Source: CAVVEC01 sp963770485 (GTDB lineage: Bacteria > Acidobacteriota > Terriglobia > Terriglobales > Acidobacteriaceae). From it: 64,000 nucleotides of DNA. The notes under the pieces are model-generated. The model did not search any database. It was not told the DNA's origin and was given only the letters and a program-made list of their open reading frames with translations. Each line of letters opens with the position of its first letter. Position 1 is the stretch's first letter. The stretch covers positions 1 through 64,000 of the forward strand of contig CAVYPX010000006.1 of the NCBI GenBank assembly GCA_963770485.1. Direction: 5' to 3'. Position numbers and translations under genes: made by a program. Positions 25,565 through 34,569 of this stretch are shown here, one piece after another.

Positions 25565-26533
25565 ATGAAAGCGATCCAAGTCCGACAAACCGGCGGAACC
25601 GAGGTCCTGCAGCTCACAGACCTACCGATTCCGCAGCCAAAGCCAAACGAAGCCGTAGTCAAAGTCTCAGCCTCGGGCGTGAACTTCATTGATGTTTACC
25701 AGCGCGAAGGCAGATACAGAGTGCCGCTGCCGTTCGTCCTCGGACAGGAGGGCGCGGGAATCGTTTCCGCCGTCGGGGCCGAAGCGACCTCGGTCAAGCC
25801 GGGTGATCGCGTTGCCTGGACCGGCATCCTGGGCTCGTATGCGGAGTACGCCGCCGTGCCTGCGGAACGGCTGGTGCTGATTCCGCAAGGCGCAGGTGAT
25901 CGCGATGCCGCTGCCGCGATGCTGCAAGGCATGACCGCGCATTATCTGAGTCACGACACTTTCCCGCTCCAGCGCGGCCAGACGGCCCTGGTGCACGCGG
26001 CAGCAGGAGGAGTCGGCCTCCTGCTGACCCAAATGGCGCGGCACATCGGCGCGCGTGTGATTGGCACAGTTTCAACCGAAGAGAAGGCCATGCTGGCGCG
26101 GCAGGCCGGGGCCGACGAAGTGATCCTCTACGCCAAGGTGGACTTTGAGGCTGAAACCAAGCGCCTGACCGGCGGCAAGGGCGTGGACGTGGTTTACGAC
26201 GGCGTGGGCAAGACCACCTTCGAGAAGGGTTTGAATGTGCTCCGGCCGCGAGGATACATGGTGCTGTTTGGCGGGTCGAGCGGCCCGGTGCCGCCGTTTG
26301 ATCTCATCCTGCTTTCGCAGAAGGGATCGCTGTTTGTGACCCGGCCGACGCTGGCGCACTACATCGCCACGACCGAGGAGTTACGGGCACGGGCGGGTGC
26401 GGTTTTCGCGATGATTGCGGAAGGCAAACTCAAGCTGCGCATCGAGCACACCTACAAGCTGGCCGATGCCCCCCAAGCCCACCGCGATCTGGAAGGGCGT
26501 AAGACGACCGGGAAGCTGCTGTTAATTCCGTAG
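25565..26533 (+). CDS. NADPH:quinone oxidoreductase-type (zeta-crystallin-like) MDR protein
   Basis: 322 residues, normal length. A GroES-like N-terminal domain (PIPQPKPNEAVVKVSASGVNFIDVYQREG, VLGQEGAGIVSAVG) is followed by a Rossmann domain with AAAGGVGLLLTQMARHIGARVIGT that binds NADPH. Zinc ligands are absent, as in the quinone-reductase branch. It reduces quinones or similar carbonyls in the cytosol. ATG 25565 was chosen because the family starts MKAIQ; the 23-codon extension upstream is polar and unconserved. Confidence 0.93.
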   Translation: MKAIQVRQTGGTEVLQLTDLPIPQPKPNEAVVKVSASGVNFIDVYQREGRYRVPLPFVLGQEGAGIVSAVGAEATSVKPGDRVAWTGILGSYAEYAAVPAERLVLIPQGAGDRDAAAAMLQGMTAHYLSHDTFPLQRGQTALVHAAAGGVGLLLTQMARHIGARVIGTVSTEEKAMLARQAGADEVILYAKVDFEAETKRLTGGKGVDVVYDGVGKTTFEKGLNVLRPRGYMVLFGGSSGPVPPFDLILLSQKGSLFVTRPTLAHYIATTEELRARAGAVFAMIAEGKLKLRIEHTYKLADAPQAHRDLEGRKTTGKLLLIP

Positions 26534-26562
26534 GCGGCTCTCGACAAGCGGAAACGCTCGGC

Positions 26563-26979
26563 TCAGACAACCAACCGCAGCTTGGAGAAGTCCCTGGCGT
26601 AGCGGCTGGAGTCGAGGGTCATCAGACGGTCGGCGTGCAGCAGCGCATGGGCGGCGATGACAAAGTCTACCAGCAGTCGCTTGGGCGAGCCGCCCTGGGA
26701 GCGGCGCCGGCGGTGCGCATAGGCGGCAAAGCGCTTGCCCGCTTCGCGCCAGACAGTTTCGTCCAGGCCAAACTCTACGGTGATGCCTGTGTCTGCCAGA
26801 AATTCATCGACGAATCGTTGGCTGGCTGAGGGATGAGCCAGCAACTCGATATAGACCGGGGCGGAAACTACTAGACCTCCCTGGGCATGAGCTTCCGCCA
26901 GTTGTGCGGCGATTTTCGAGGCCAGCGGCTCGCTTGACCACAAAGCCGAGAGGACGTTGGTGTCAAGAGCGGTCCTCAC
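26563..26979 (-). CDS. vapC: VapC-type PIN-domain toxin (module 1)
   Basis: 138 residues. PIN-domain acidic residues: ALDTNVLSALW (Asp6), the Glu in VYIELLAH, DFVIAAHALLH and TLDSSRYARDF. VapC toxins are Mg-dependent endoribonucleases, usually cutting tRNA or rRNA, held inactive by their antitoxin. The ATG overlaps the antitoxin stop (ATGA). It is paralogous to the toxin at 36103: both share ALW near the start, a FVDEF/FLDAF region, YAHRRRR/YAARRRK and a DF(V/L)I(A/G)A core. Confidence 0.9.
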   Translation of the reverse strand: MRTALDTNVLSALWSSEPLASKIAAQLAEAHAQGGLVVSAPVYIELLAHPSASQRFVDEFLADTGITVEFGLDETVWREAGKRFAAYAHRRRRSQGGSPKRLLVDFVIAAHALLHADRLMTLDSSRYARDFSKLRLVV

Positions 26980-27230
26980 TTGCGACCGCGCTCCTCACTT
27001 CGCATCTCCTGCAGCCAGGCATTAATCTCTTTCTCGCCACCCGGAAACGTGCCGAGGGCTCCTTTGTACTTGTCAAACGGGCTGGATGCGGCGCGCGCCG
27101 GGCGCAGGACGGTGCGTTCGCCTTCGACCACAAATTCCACCCGGTCCCCTGTCGTTAGGCCGAGGCGGTTGCGGATCTGCTGCGGTACGGTCACTTGGCC
27201 CTTGCTGCTGATCGTGCTGGAATATTTCAT
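26976..27230 (-). CDS. vapB: SpoVT-AbrB-type antitoxin (module 1)
   Basis: 84 residues. The swapped-hairpin AbrB domain is clear: STISSKGQVTVPQQIRNRLGL and GDRVEFVVEGERTVLRPA; the C-terminal part (SPFDKYKGALGTFPGGE) should wrap the toxin. AbrB-type antitoxins repress their own promoter as dimers. A perfect palindrome with GTAAAGA arms lies 20 bp upstream of the start. Confidence 0.92.
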   Translation of the reverse strand: MKYSSTISSKGQVTVPQQIRNRLGLTTGDRVEFVVEGERTVLRPARAASSPFDKYKGALGTFPGGEKEINAWLQEMRSEERGRK

Positions 27231-27250
27231 CTTTACTTATAACTCCTACA

Positions 27251-27270
27251 GTAAAGATATCATTCTTTAC
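27251..27270. promoter_or_regulatory. Candidate operator of AbrB-VapC module 1
   Basis: GTAAAGA-tatcat-TCTTTAC, a perfect 7-bp inverted repeat with 6-nt spacer, 20 bp before the antitoxin start. A further CTTTAC half-site is at about 27232-27237. The half-site GTAAAG recurs before module 2 (35853). Confidence 0.65.
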
Positions 27271-27304
27271 CAATCGAGACAAGGTACTGCGGTGCGTGTT
27301 CAGC

Positions 27305-27310
27305 TATACT
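27305..27310 (+). promoter_or_regulatory. -10 box (TATACT), leaderless-type
   Basis: TATACT ends 7 nt before the ATG at 27318 and no Shine-Dalgarno is present, so the transcript probably starts at or beside the ATG. Confidence 0.5.
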
Positions 27311-27317
27311 TTGGGCC

Positions 27318-28070
27318 ATGCTCAGGTCGGGCCCAAGTTTCCGGAGATTGCTGGTCTGCGGAATCTTGATAACAGCCCTGACAGGGGCCTTTGACGAAGT
27401 TGTGCAAGCTCAGGGCCAGCCCAAAGCCGCCCCTGGAGATATGACGGGAGCTCCGGTATCCAGGAGGCCTCTCGACGAAAATCCTCACTACCTGGTGTCG
27501 CGGGTCGAGCTCGTACACGGCGCGGAAACCCAGATTCAGCATGAGAACAGAGACTTGGTGATTGTGGCGCTGACTGACGCTACTCTGACACCTTCGAAAG
27601 GAGCCGACGCCGAAACTCTCAAGTCAGGGGACGTCCGGTTTATTGCCCGCGACGCGTACGCCAAAATCCTCAACTCCCAGGATAAGCCTGCCGAAGCGTT
27701 GGCAATTGAACTGAAGCACCACTGGGATGCCGAAATGCGGCCTTGCACCGAGCCGATGAAATGTACCCGCCCGATCCGAATGGGATCCGACGAAATCGGC
27801 GAAACCACTTCGCTGTTCACCAACGGTTTCATCACTGCTTACAGTCATCGACTCGTCCTGGGTGGAACACTGACCAGTTCGTATTTCTCCAGCAAAGGGA
27901 AAGATCACCTGTTGCTGGTCGCGCTCACGGACCTTCGGGCAGTCTTTGATGGCACGGAGGAGAATCTGAAACGAGGACAGGTTTATACGTCCGAGGCTAC
28001 GGAAATCGAAGTCGACGCTGACCAGAACGAGGCGCGGTGGGTCGTCGTCCGAATCGAAATCCCCAAATAA
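27318..28070 (+). CDS. Secreted protein of unknown function, possible double cupin
   Basis: 250 residues. A signal peptide (LLVCGILITALTGAFDEVVQAQ) leads to two similar halves, each with a short beta-rich motif: RDLVIVALTDATL ... LKSGDVRFIAR and KDHLLLVALTDLRA ... LKRGQVYTSEATEIEV. This internal duplication and the 'GDV' turns suggest two small barrel or cupin-like domains. Four cysteine/lysine-rich residues (RPCTEPMKCTRP) sit between them. No family is confidently recognised. It converges on the flavin-binding gene with 1 bp between. Confidence 0.72.
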   Translation: MLRSGPSFRRLLVCGILITALTGAFDEVVQAQGQPKAAPGDMTGAPVSRRPLDENPHYLVSRVELVHGAETQIQHENRDLVIVALTDATLTPSKGADAETLKSGDVRFIARDAYAKILNSQDKPAEALAIELKHHWDAEMRPCTEPMKCTRPIRMGSDEIGETTSLFTNGFITAYSHRLVLGGTLTSSYFSSKGKDHLLLVALTDLRAVFDGTEENLKRGQVYTSEATEIEVDADQNEARWVVVRIEIPK

Positions 28071-28071
28071 C

Positions 28072-28740
28072 TCAGCTTTGCCCTTTCCTGCGGGAGTAGC
28101 TTTGTGCGTACGCGGGCACCGGGACATTCGGATGCAACTTGGGATCGCTGATCGGCTTCCCTGCGAACATTTCCAGCGGGATCACGCCCGCCCACGTGGG
28201 AAACGCGTAATCTTCGGCATCGTCGATCGGCGGACCTTGCCGCACTTTCGCCGAAAACTCAGTAATCGGCAGGCGCATCACTAGAGTTGCCTTGAGCTCT
28301 CTTTCGTTAGGCTGGCGCGAATCTTTCCAGCGTCCGGGGAGAATGTGTTCGGACAGCACGCGAAGGGCTTCCAGTTTCTCTGCGGGATCCTCCACTGCGA
28401 CCGCTGTTCCCAGCACTACCACCGAGCGGTAGTTCATCGAGTGATTGAAAATCGAGCGGGCCAGCACCAGCCCATCCAGCAGCGTGACGGTGACGCAGAC
28501 CGGCACACCCTCATCCATGCGGCGCAGCATGCGGCTGGCGGCCGAGCCGTGGATGTAAAGGTTGTCGCCCGCCCGGCCGTAGCCGGTGGGGATCACAAAA
28601 GGCTGGCCGTCGGCGATGAATCCAACGTGGCAGATAAAGCCTTCATCCAGAATTCGGTAAGCGGCGGCGCGGTCGTAAACGCCGCGCTGCGGCTCGCGCA
28701 CTACGCGCGTGCGCTCGCTCGGGGTGTAGGATTCGGACAT
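28072..28740 (-). CDS. Pyridoxamine 5'-phosphate oxidase-related FMN-binding split-barrel protein
   Basis: 222 residues. The pattern is that of the nitroimidazole-resistance-like branch (Pyridox_ox_2): DEGFICHVGFIADGQPFVIPTGYGR, LYIHGSAASRMLRR and VCVTVTLLDGLVLARSIFNHSMNYRSVVV, which make the FMN pocket. Substrate unknown; relatives reduce nitro compounds or F420-like cofactors. It is a single gene. Confidence 0.88.
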   Translation of the reverse strand: MSESYTPSERTRVVREPQRGVYDRAAAYRILDEGFICHVGFIADGQPFVIPTGYGRAGDNLYIHGSAASRMLRRMDEGVPVCVTVTLLDGLVLARSIFNHSMNYRSVVVLGTAVAVEDPAEKLEALRVLSEHILPGRWKDSRQPNERELKATLVMRLPITEFSAKVRQGPPIDDAEDYAFPTWAGVIPLEMFAGKPISDPKLHPNVPVPAYAQSYSRRKGQS

Positions 28741-28859
28741 TCAGAACAGGCTCCGGCAATCGCCAAGAATCAAGAATGAAAAGAGTTTAGCAGGAGAGAT
28801 GGGGAAAAAGCCTTCGATGGCAGAGGGCGATAGTCGTGCAGTTTCAGAATCTCGACTGT

Positions 28860-28940
28860 CTCTTGCCGCGCGGACTTTGCGGTTTTTCTTTGCCAGCTTT
28901 GTGGTAAAGCTCTTAACCGCAAAGCACGCCAAGGATTCGT
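28860..28940. repeat. Imperfect palindrome ('ttaaccgcaaag' type)
   Basis: 'ctttgcggtttttctttg' pairs loosely with 'cttaaccgcaaagcac' in an otherwise non-coding 281-base gap. Nothing else is recognised in the gap. Confidence 0.4.
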
Positions 28941-29021
28941 CAAGAGCGCAAAGAAACGCATCCGGCAGACGCGACAGTATTGGCCGGAGGCCTAAAAGGT
29001 TTTACGAAGATCGCAAAACGA

Positions 29022-30005
29022 TCAGGTTCTCGTCGGCATGGCTGGACCACTGAGCGGGCAGTATCGCGCCTCGCGATACTTGAGGCTGAGCAGCAATGCC
29101 ACAATCCCCAGCGCAATGGGGCAGAAAATACTGGCTTCCGGACCAACCGTTCCTCCGGTAAGCCACGTTGGTCCGAAGAATTCCGAGTTGAGCAGATTGT
29201 GATAAGGAGCCAGCCCGCTGTCGTGGACGCCGTAGAAGAAAGTCTGCCCCCAATCCCATCCCGCGTGAAACCCCACGGCCCACCAAAGATCGCCAGTACG
29301 CCACAGAATCCAGCAGAACAGCAACCCAAAGACGACCACCGAAAGCAGACCAAACGTAGTTTCACCGGGATTGCCCAGGTGCAACAACGCAAACAAGGCA
29401 GAAAGCAGAAATGCAGATGGCCAAAACCCCATCCCGCTGGTGAGGGTGAACTGGGCATAGCCGCGGAAGGTGAATTCTTCGGACAATCCAACCAGCAGGA
29501 AAGCCAAACTCCAACCGGCGGTGGCGCCCAGAATCGTAGGTCCGTGGATGGCGAGGCCGGTGATGCGGAAGCCGTGAAGCGCAAAAATCGTCAACAGCGT
29601 CCCGCTGATCCCCAGGAAGCCCCACAACGCACCTTCCCAAAAATGTTTTTGCAGCCCGGACCGAAGGGGAAGACCGTATTCCCCGAACTTACGATGTTCG
29701 ATCTTCGCCATGATCCAGGTGGCGAGGCAAACGAACAAGAAGCTGATCGCTTCAAATTGTACAGTTGCGAGAGGAGTGAGCACTCGTGGAGCGCCCGCGC
29801 CCCTTTGACCGCCGAAGTGCAGCCACCGGAGTGCTAAACCCAGACCGGTTGACATCGCCTGCAAGATGATCAGAAAAATCATGAATCGCCAACCGGCACG
29901 GAGACCGTTTGACCCAAAGAAGACTTTGGCTGCAACCGAACCGGTCTTCGGTTCTGGACCGGAAGCGGCTGGCGGCGCAGGCGGAATAGTGACGATATCG
30001 TTCAT
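29022..30005 (-). CDS. CPBP-family intramembrane metalloprotease
   Basis: 327 residues from ATG 30005 (AAGGGGA 9 nt upstream). About eight hydrophobic helices carry the three CPBP motifs: EEFTFRGY (EExxxR), FALLHLG (FxxxH) and HAGWDWGQ (HxxxD/N). The family includes CAAX prenyl-protease homologues and bacteriocin-immunity proteins. The N-terminus is Pro/Ala-rich and the C-terminal end basic. The substrate is unknown. It stands alone beside a repeat element. Confidence 0.9.
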   Translation of the reverse strand: MNDIVTIPPAPPAASGPEPKTGSVAAKVFFGSNGLRAGWRFMIFLIILQAMSTGLGLALRWLHFGGQRGAGAPRVLTPLATVQFEAISFLFVCLATWIMAKIEHRKFGEYGLPLRSGLQKHFWEGALWGFLGISGTLLTIFALHGFRITGLAIHGPTILGATAGWSLAFLLVGLSEEFTFRGYAQFTLTSGMGFWPSAFLLSALFALLHLGNPGETTFGLLSVVVFGLLFCWILWRTGDLWWAVGFHAGWDWGQTFFYGVHDSGLAPYHNLLNSEFFGPTWLTGGTVGPEASIFCPIALGIVALLLSLKYREARYCPLSGPAMPTRT

Positions 30006-30180
30006 TCTGCAGTCCCCTTGATCACCCGAATCTAGACCAAACCCCACTCTCCAAAGATTGGACGCTGGAAGTCTCGGCCGGATAGTCGGGCCGTTGACAC
30101 GCCACATGCACGATGCCCAGAGAGAGCTCGGCCTGGTTTGCAGATCTCACCCTGCGGCGAGCCGCAATCTGGAATCCTGG

Positions 30181-30320
30181 TAGTGGCTCAGTTTGATTTG
30201 TTATCCCGAGCAAGCGTTCTTTGCGCAGCGAGGGATCTGGGCGAGCCGCGCGATGTGTCGCGTTCTTTGCGACACCATCATCGCGCGTTCGGTTCGCTTC
30301 CATATCAAACTGGGCCACTA
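30181..30320. repeat. Terminal-inverted-repeat element, copy 2 (140 bp), with compensated arm changes
   Basis: Ends TAGTGGCTCAGTTTGAT / ATCAAACTGGGCCACTA. Relative to the other copies, position 7 of the arm is C paired with G in place of T-A, and position 8 is T opposite G. The inner stem is GTGTCGC/GCGACAC in place of CTGTCGC/GCGACAG, so pairing is kept. It lies between CPBP and Oar receptor 2. Confidence 0.9.
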
Positions 30321-30330
30321 CCGGAATCCT

Positions 30331-33300
30331 CTACCAGTTGATCTTCACCGCGAACTGGAACTGCCGCGGATCGTAGGCAGCCGTCGGCTGGCCGGCGTAG
30401 GTGTAAAGCTGGTTGACGGCGGCGACGTTGAATCGGTTGGCGAGGTTGAAGACGTCGGCGATCAGGTCCATGTTGATGCGTTCGCCGAAATAAATCCGGC
30501 GGGCTACGCGCACGTCGTTGAACACGGTCCAAGGAGTCACGCCTGCGTTGCGCCCCAAGGTGCCGTCGAGACCAAGCAGGGTAACCTGCGGAGGCAGCGC
30601 TGTGGGCGACGCCGGCAGAAAGGAAGCGAAGCACACTTCCTGCAGGTACCCGGTGGGTGAGTATTTCGAAGGCACCGTCGGGTAGCCGCACAGATTGGTA
30701 GGCGTCCCCCGTGCAACCACATTCGGACGCGTGGTAAACGGCGAGAACTGGAAGTTGTCGGCGTTGCCGGTGAGGATGTTGAACGGCCGCCCTGAAGCAA
30801 ACTCAATGATGGGAGCGAACGTCCAGTTGCTGAAAAACTTGCTGGCGAAACTGTCGCCGGAAAGCTTGCCGCTTTGATACACGCCGCTGAACACAAAGCG
30901 GTGGCGCTGGTCGAACAACGAGTTTGAGCGCTCCAGTTGAGGATAATAACTATCCTGCGGCGACAACGGCGATTGCAAGTCCGTGGAATCGTCAATGGCG
31001 TGCGACCACGTGTAAGAGGTCAGGAACTCGTAATGGCTACTGAAACGCTTGCGCAGGTTGGCGGTGAAACCGTGATAAACCGAGCTGCCGTTGGAGTAAT
31101 TAGCGTCCATATCGGTGAAGGGGACACAGTTAGCGAAGGTCAGGGGATTGCACGCAGCGTTCAGTCCCGCCAGTTGCAAGTCGGTCGCGGCCAATTGCAG
31201 GCAGGGCGTGAATGCCCCGCCCATCAGCGAGGGATTGAATCCCGAGGGCCGGAAGAAACTGACCAGCGCGGGCGGCAGGAAGTAAGGGAGCTGCCCGGGC
31301 AGGCCATAGTACGGATTCGCCCCGCAAGTCGGCACGTCGAGCGGATTGGTGGAAACTGTAGCCTTTCCGGCCGCTACCGCGGCCACCCAGTTTTGGATCA
31401 GCAGGTCGCCACGCGCCGTATTGGCGTTAATCGGCCGATTCAAGTGCCGCCCGCCGTTGAAGTTGTATCCCAGGCTCAATGCGAATCCACGCCCCAGGTC
31501 TTGCTCGAAGCTCAGGTTCGCCTGCTCCGAGTACGCATAGACGAAGTTCTTGGCTTGCGGATACCCGAAAGGCTGGGAGATCAGCGGAAAACCGTTCTTA
31601 ATGTAGCCCTGATTGATGAACAGCGAGTTGGCATAGAAGGGGTCGAAGCGCTGCGGATTAGGCGTGCCGTTACTGGATGTCTGCTGGTAACCAAATGCAG
31701 GTATGGAAGCGGGCAGACAACCCGGCACTCCAAGGATGCCCTGGAATGTGTTGGTCGCGGTCAGGTTCAGGGGATTGCCACTCTGCGTTCCATCGCACGG
31801 ACTGCTGCCGAAAAGCAGCAACTGGCCGCTCTTCGAACCGTCGGAGGCATCGCCCAGGAAGTACAGGCCGAGCAGCGGGTGGTCATAGAACATGCCGTAG
31901 GATGCGCGAATCACTGACTTGCCATTACCCCTGGGATCCCAAGCCATCCCAATGCGTGGTTGAATGTTATTGGTATCCGTCTGGATGCCCTTTTGGATTC
32001 CCAGCGCGTTGTAGGCGGGAAGCGCCAGCGGACCGGGCGGGGCAAACTGCGGCGGGAATTCTACGTCGTAGCGAATTCCGTAGTTCAGGGTCAGGTTGGG
32101 ACGAGCCCGCCAGGAATCCTGCCAGAAAAATCCCAGCGGGATGTTAGTAAAGGAGTCGTAGGGGTTGCCGATGCCTTGCACCAGCGTTTGCGGAACTCCA
32201 AGTCCGTAGGCTTGCACCGGGGAAAATCCAGGAATGATCTGCTGCAAGCTTGGAGGCAGGGAATTGTACAACGTCGCACCCAGCCCCTGGCTCGCGGTGA
32301 GGCTCCCGAAGTCGTAATTGCCTCCGTAGTTTACGGCGAACGTGGCCGTGAGTGGGAGGTAGTTGAAGTCCACGCCAAATTTCGTGTCATGCCGGCCCAT
32401 GGTCCAAGAAAAATTGTCCGTGATCTGGTAGCGCTGTTCCGTCCGCTGAATGTAGGAGTAAGGTTCGCGTCCGATGAAAGCCGCCCCTAGCACGTTCGCC
32501 GCCGGGTCGCCGCCACCCGCCCCGCTGGAGTAGAAGTAAGCCAGCCCCCGGCGGGCATACTGGAAGCGGAACTCGTTGACCTTGTTGCTGCCGAGAGCCC
32601 ATGTGTCCTGGGCTACACCGGTAACGTCGCGGTAGGTCTGCTGCGAAGTTCGTGAGTACGAGTTCTGCCCGAACACCTGGTTCTCCCCATTGACCTCGAT
32701 CCCGGTGACGGTACTGGGGCTCACGTTGGCGCGCAGCATCAGGCGATTGCGGTCGTTGAGATTGTGATCCAGGCGGAGCGAATAAAGACTCGTTCCCTCG
32801 AAAACCGGGAAGTTGCCGATCTGCGAGTTGAGCGTCAGGAAAGACGCCGGCAGGCCGTTGCAAATGGTGTTGAGTGGGTTGCAGGAACTGAAAAACTGTT
32901 TCAGCGGATTACTCCCATTGGTGGGCACAGGAAGCCCCCCAGGTGCGCCGACCAGTAAACCGAACGCTGCAGGGTAGCTGCCGCCCAGCGCGATGCCTGA
33001 TGCCGCACCCGCCAGGATTGAGTACTCCCGAAGCAGCGATAGCGGCACACCGGATGTGCCCAGGAAGGTAGCTTGTTCTGGCGTGACCTGGATATTGAAG
33101 GTCTGTGCTGGGGCGCCGAAGAAGGGTGATGCGTCGAACGGCACCAGCCCGAAATTGCCCTGTCCGATGCTGGAGAAGCCGGTCTCGTGCCGCCGCGTGA
33201 CTTCGTAGGAGAAGTAGTAGTAAGTCTTGTCTTTCTTGATCGGCCCGCCAAAAGCTGCGCCTGCCTGCACTCGCGTGTACGCCGGGTTCGGGACAGTGCT

Positions 33301-34101
33301 GAAGGGATTCACCGCCTGGAAATTGCGATTGCGCAGGTAACCGTAAACGTCGCCGTGAAAATCGTTCGCTCCGGAACGGGTGATGATATTGACCACGCCG
33401 CCGGCCGCGCGGCCGTATTCCGCCGCATAGCTGTTGTTGATGATCTGGAATTCCTGCACCGCTTCTTGCGACACCGTGGAGCGCACGCCGTTGGTCGAGT
33501 TGTCGATGGCATCGGCGCCATCCACATTGACCAGGTTGGAGCGGGCGCGCTGGCCGCTCATGTTCAACCCGGACGTGGGCGCCGCCCCGATGTTGGGAGC
33601 GTTATCGCGCAGCACTTGCGAGTCCGTCAGCGCGAAGTTGATGTAGTTGCGGCCATTGATGGGCAGGTTGTCAATGCGCCGCTGCTCGATCGTGTCCGTC
33701 GAAGAACTGCGCTGGGTTTCGATGAGTTCAGCGGTAGAGCTGACGTTCACCACTTCCTGGGTTCCCGCAACCGACAGTGACACCGGCAAATCGGCCATCT
33801 GTCCTACGGTAATGACCACGTTTTCGACCGTAGCCTTGGCGAAGCCTGAGGCTTCCACCGTGACCACATACGGGGCCGGCGGCAGCAGCAGGATGCGGTA
33901 CTCGCCCTGGCCGTTCCCTACTCCGGAACGCTCCACTCCCTTGGCCTGATCTCGCGCCGTTACCGTCGCGTTGGTGACCAGGTTGCCCTTGGGATCTTTC
34001 ACCGTGACGTGCAAGTCGCCCGTAGCAGCACCTTGGGCGAAGCCAAATGTGGACAGCAGCATCATCAGGACCGCTAGCGAGACCAGTTTCCGCATTGTCA
34101 T
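30331..34101 (-). CDS. Oar-like TonB-dependent outer-membrane receptor with carboxypeptidase-regulatory domain (2)
   Basis: 1256 residues from ATG 34101 (GGAG 8 nt upstream), with signal peptide SLAVLMMLLSTFGFAQG. The order is carboxypeptidase-regulatory-like domain (VTVKDPKGNLVTNATVTARD, about 25-110), plug (NLPINGRNYINFALTDSQ) and large barrel ending QFAVKINW. It shares architecture with 15976-19287 but not close sequence. Barrel strands of the second half are rich in Tyr/Asn/Phe, as usual. No SusD-like gene, ExbB/D or substrate enzyme is adjacent, so the ligand cannot be guessed. Confidence 0.92.
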   Translation of the reverse strand: MTMRKLVSLAVLMMLLSTFGFAQGAATGDLHVTVKDPKGNLVTNATVTARDQAKGVERSGVGNGQGEYRILLLPPAPYVVTVEASGFAKATVENVVITVGQMADLPVSLSVAGTQEVVNVSSTAELIETQRSSSTDTIEQRRIDNLPINGRNYINFALTDSQVLRDNAPNIGAAPTSGLNMSGQRARSNLVNVDGADAIDNSTNGVRSTVSQEAVQEFQIINNSYAAEYGRAAGGVVNIITRSGANDFHGDVYGYLRNRNFQAVNPFSTVPNPAYTRVQAGAAFGGPIKKDKTYYYFSYEVTRRHETGFSSIGQGNFGLVPFDASPFFGAPAQTFNIQVTPEQATFLGTSGVPLSLLREYSILAGAASGIALGGSYPAAFGLLVGAPGGLPVPTNGSNPLKQFFSSCNPLNTICNGLPASFLTLNSQIGNFPVFEGTSLYSLRLDHNLNDRNRLMLRANVSPSTVTGIEVNGENQVFGQNSYSRTSQQTYRDVTGVAQDTWALGSNKVNEFRFQYARRGLAYFYSSGAGGGDPAANVLGAAFIGREPYSYIQRTEQRYQITDNFSWTMGRHDTKFGVDFNYLPLTATFAVNYGGNYDFGSLTASQGLGATLYNSLPPSLQQIIPGFSPVQAYGLGVPQTLVQGIGNPYDSFTNIPLGFFWQDSWRARPNLTLNYGIRYDVEFPPQFAPPGPLALPAYNALGIQKGIQTDTNNIQPRIGMAWDPRGNGKSVIRASYGMFYDHPLLGLYFLGDASDGSKSGQLLLFGSSPCDGTQSGNPLNLTATNTFQGILGVPGCLPASIPAFGYQQTSSNGTPNPQRFDPFYANSLFINQGYIKNGFPLISQPFGYPQAKNFVYAYSEQANLSFEQDLGRGFALSLGYNFNGGRHLNRPINANTARGDLLIQNWVAAVAAGKATVSTNPLDVPTCGANPYYGLPGQLPYFLPPALVSFFRPSGFNPSLMGGAFTPCLQLAATDLQLAGLNAACNPLTFANCVPFTDMDANYSNGSSVYHGFTANLRKRFSSHYEFLTSYTWSHAIDDSTDLQSPLSPQDSYYPQLERSNSLFDQRHRFVFSGVYQSGKLSGDSFASKFFSNWTFAPIIEFASGRPFNILTGNADNFQFSPFTTRPNVVARGTPTNLCGYPTVPSKYSPTGYLQEVCFASFLPASPTALPPQVTLLGLDGTLGRNAGVTPWTVFNDVRVARRIYFGERINMDLIADVFNLANRFNVAAVNQLYTYAGQPTAAYDPRQFQFAVKINW

Positions 34102-34569
34102 AGAGTTTGCTCCGTGAAAAGGCAGACGAGGGGATGGCGGTGCGAGAAGTTTGCGGGCAGAAGGCGATAGCCAGTCCGAATTCGTCGGCGGCTGTAGAGC
34201 GCGCATATTTTTGCCGCAAAGATGTTCGCTGGTTTGTATACCACGGTGTGCGGAGAAATCAAGCCAAATTATTGAGGGAATTGGAGTAGTTAGCCTGGCT
34301 TTGTGCCGGGACCCCGTAGTGACAGCCGCCCCCGGCTATCCCGCGGAGCGAAGCTCCGCTGCAGGGCTGATGAGATAACCGCGTCGGCTCCTCAGAGCGA
34401 GTGGACTGGAAACCCAATGGAGCTGGCCCACACTTTCCTCAGAGCCCAGCATATACCTGCAAAACCGTGGGGTGCCAAACTGGGGGTACCCCATCCTTCC
34501 GCGCTTTTTTGCGTAAGAGTGGGAGGCGAGCAAGGGCAATCTGTACGGCACTAATCCTTCCAAATGCCC
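34102..34569. other. Non-coding stretch with palindromic repeats
   Basis: 468 bases. 34303-34372 has the 'gacagccgcccccggctatcccgcggagcgaagctccgc' type repeat (limbs GACAGCC/GGCTATC and GGAGCGAAGCTCC), the same family as the inserts in the molybdopterin gene. 34470-34520 has 'ggggtgcc ... ggggtacccc' and a GC-rich repeat common in this genome type. No gene seen; the Oar promoter should be at the left. Confidence 0.6.

Noticed and set aside
30937..31917. 326-codon plus-strand frame
   Set aside because: Antisense to Oar receptor 2; shadow of the real frame.
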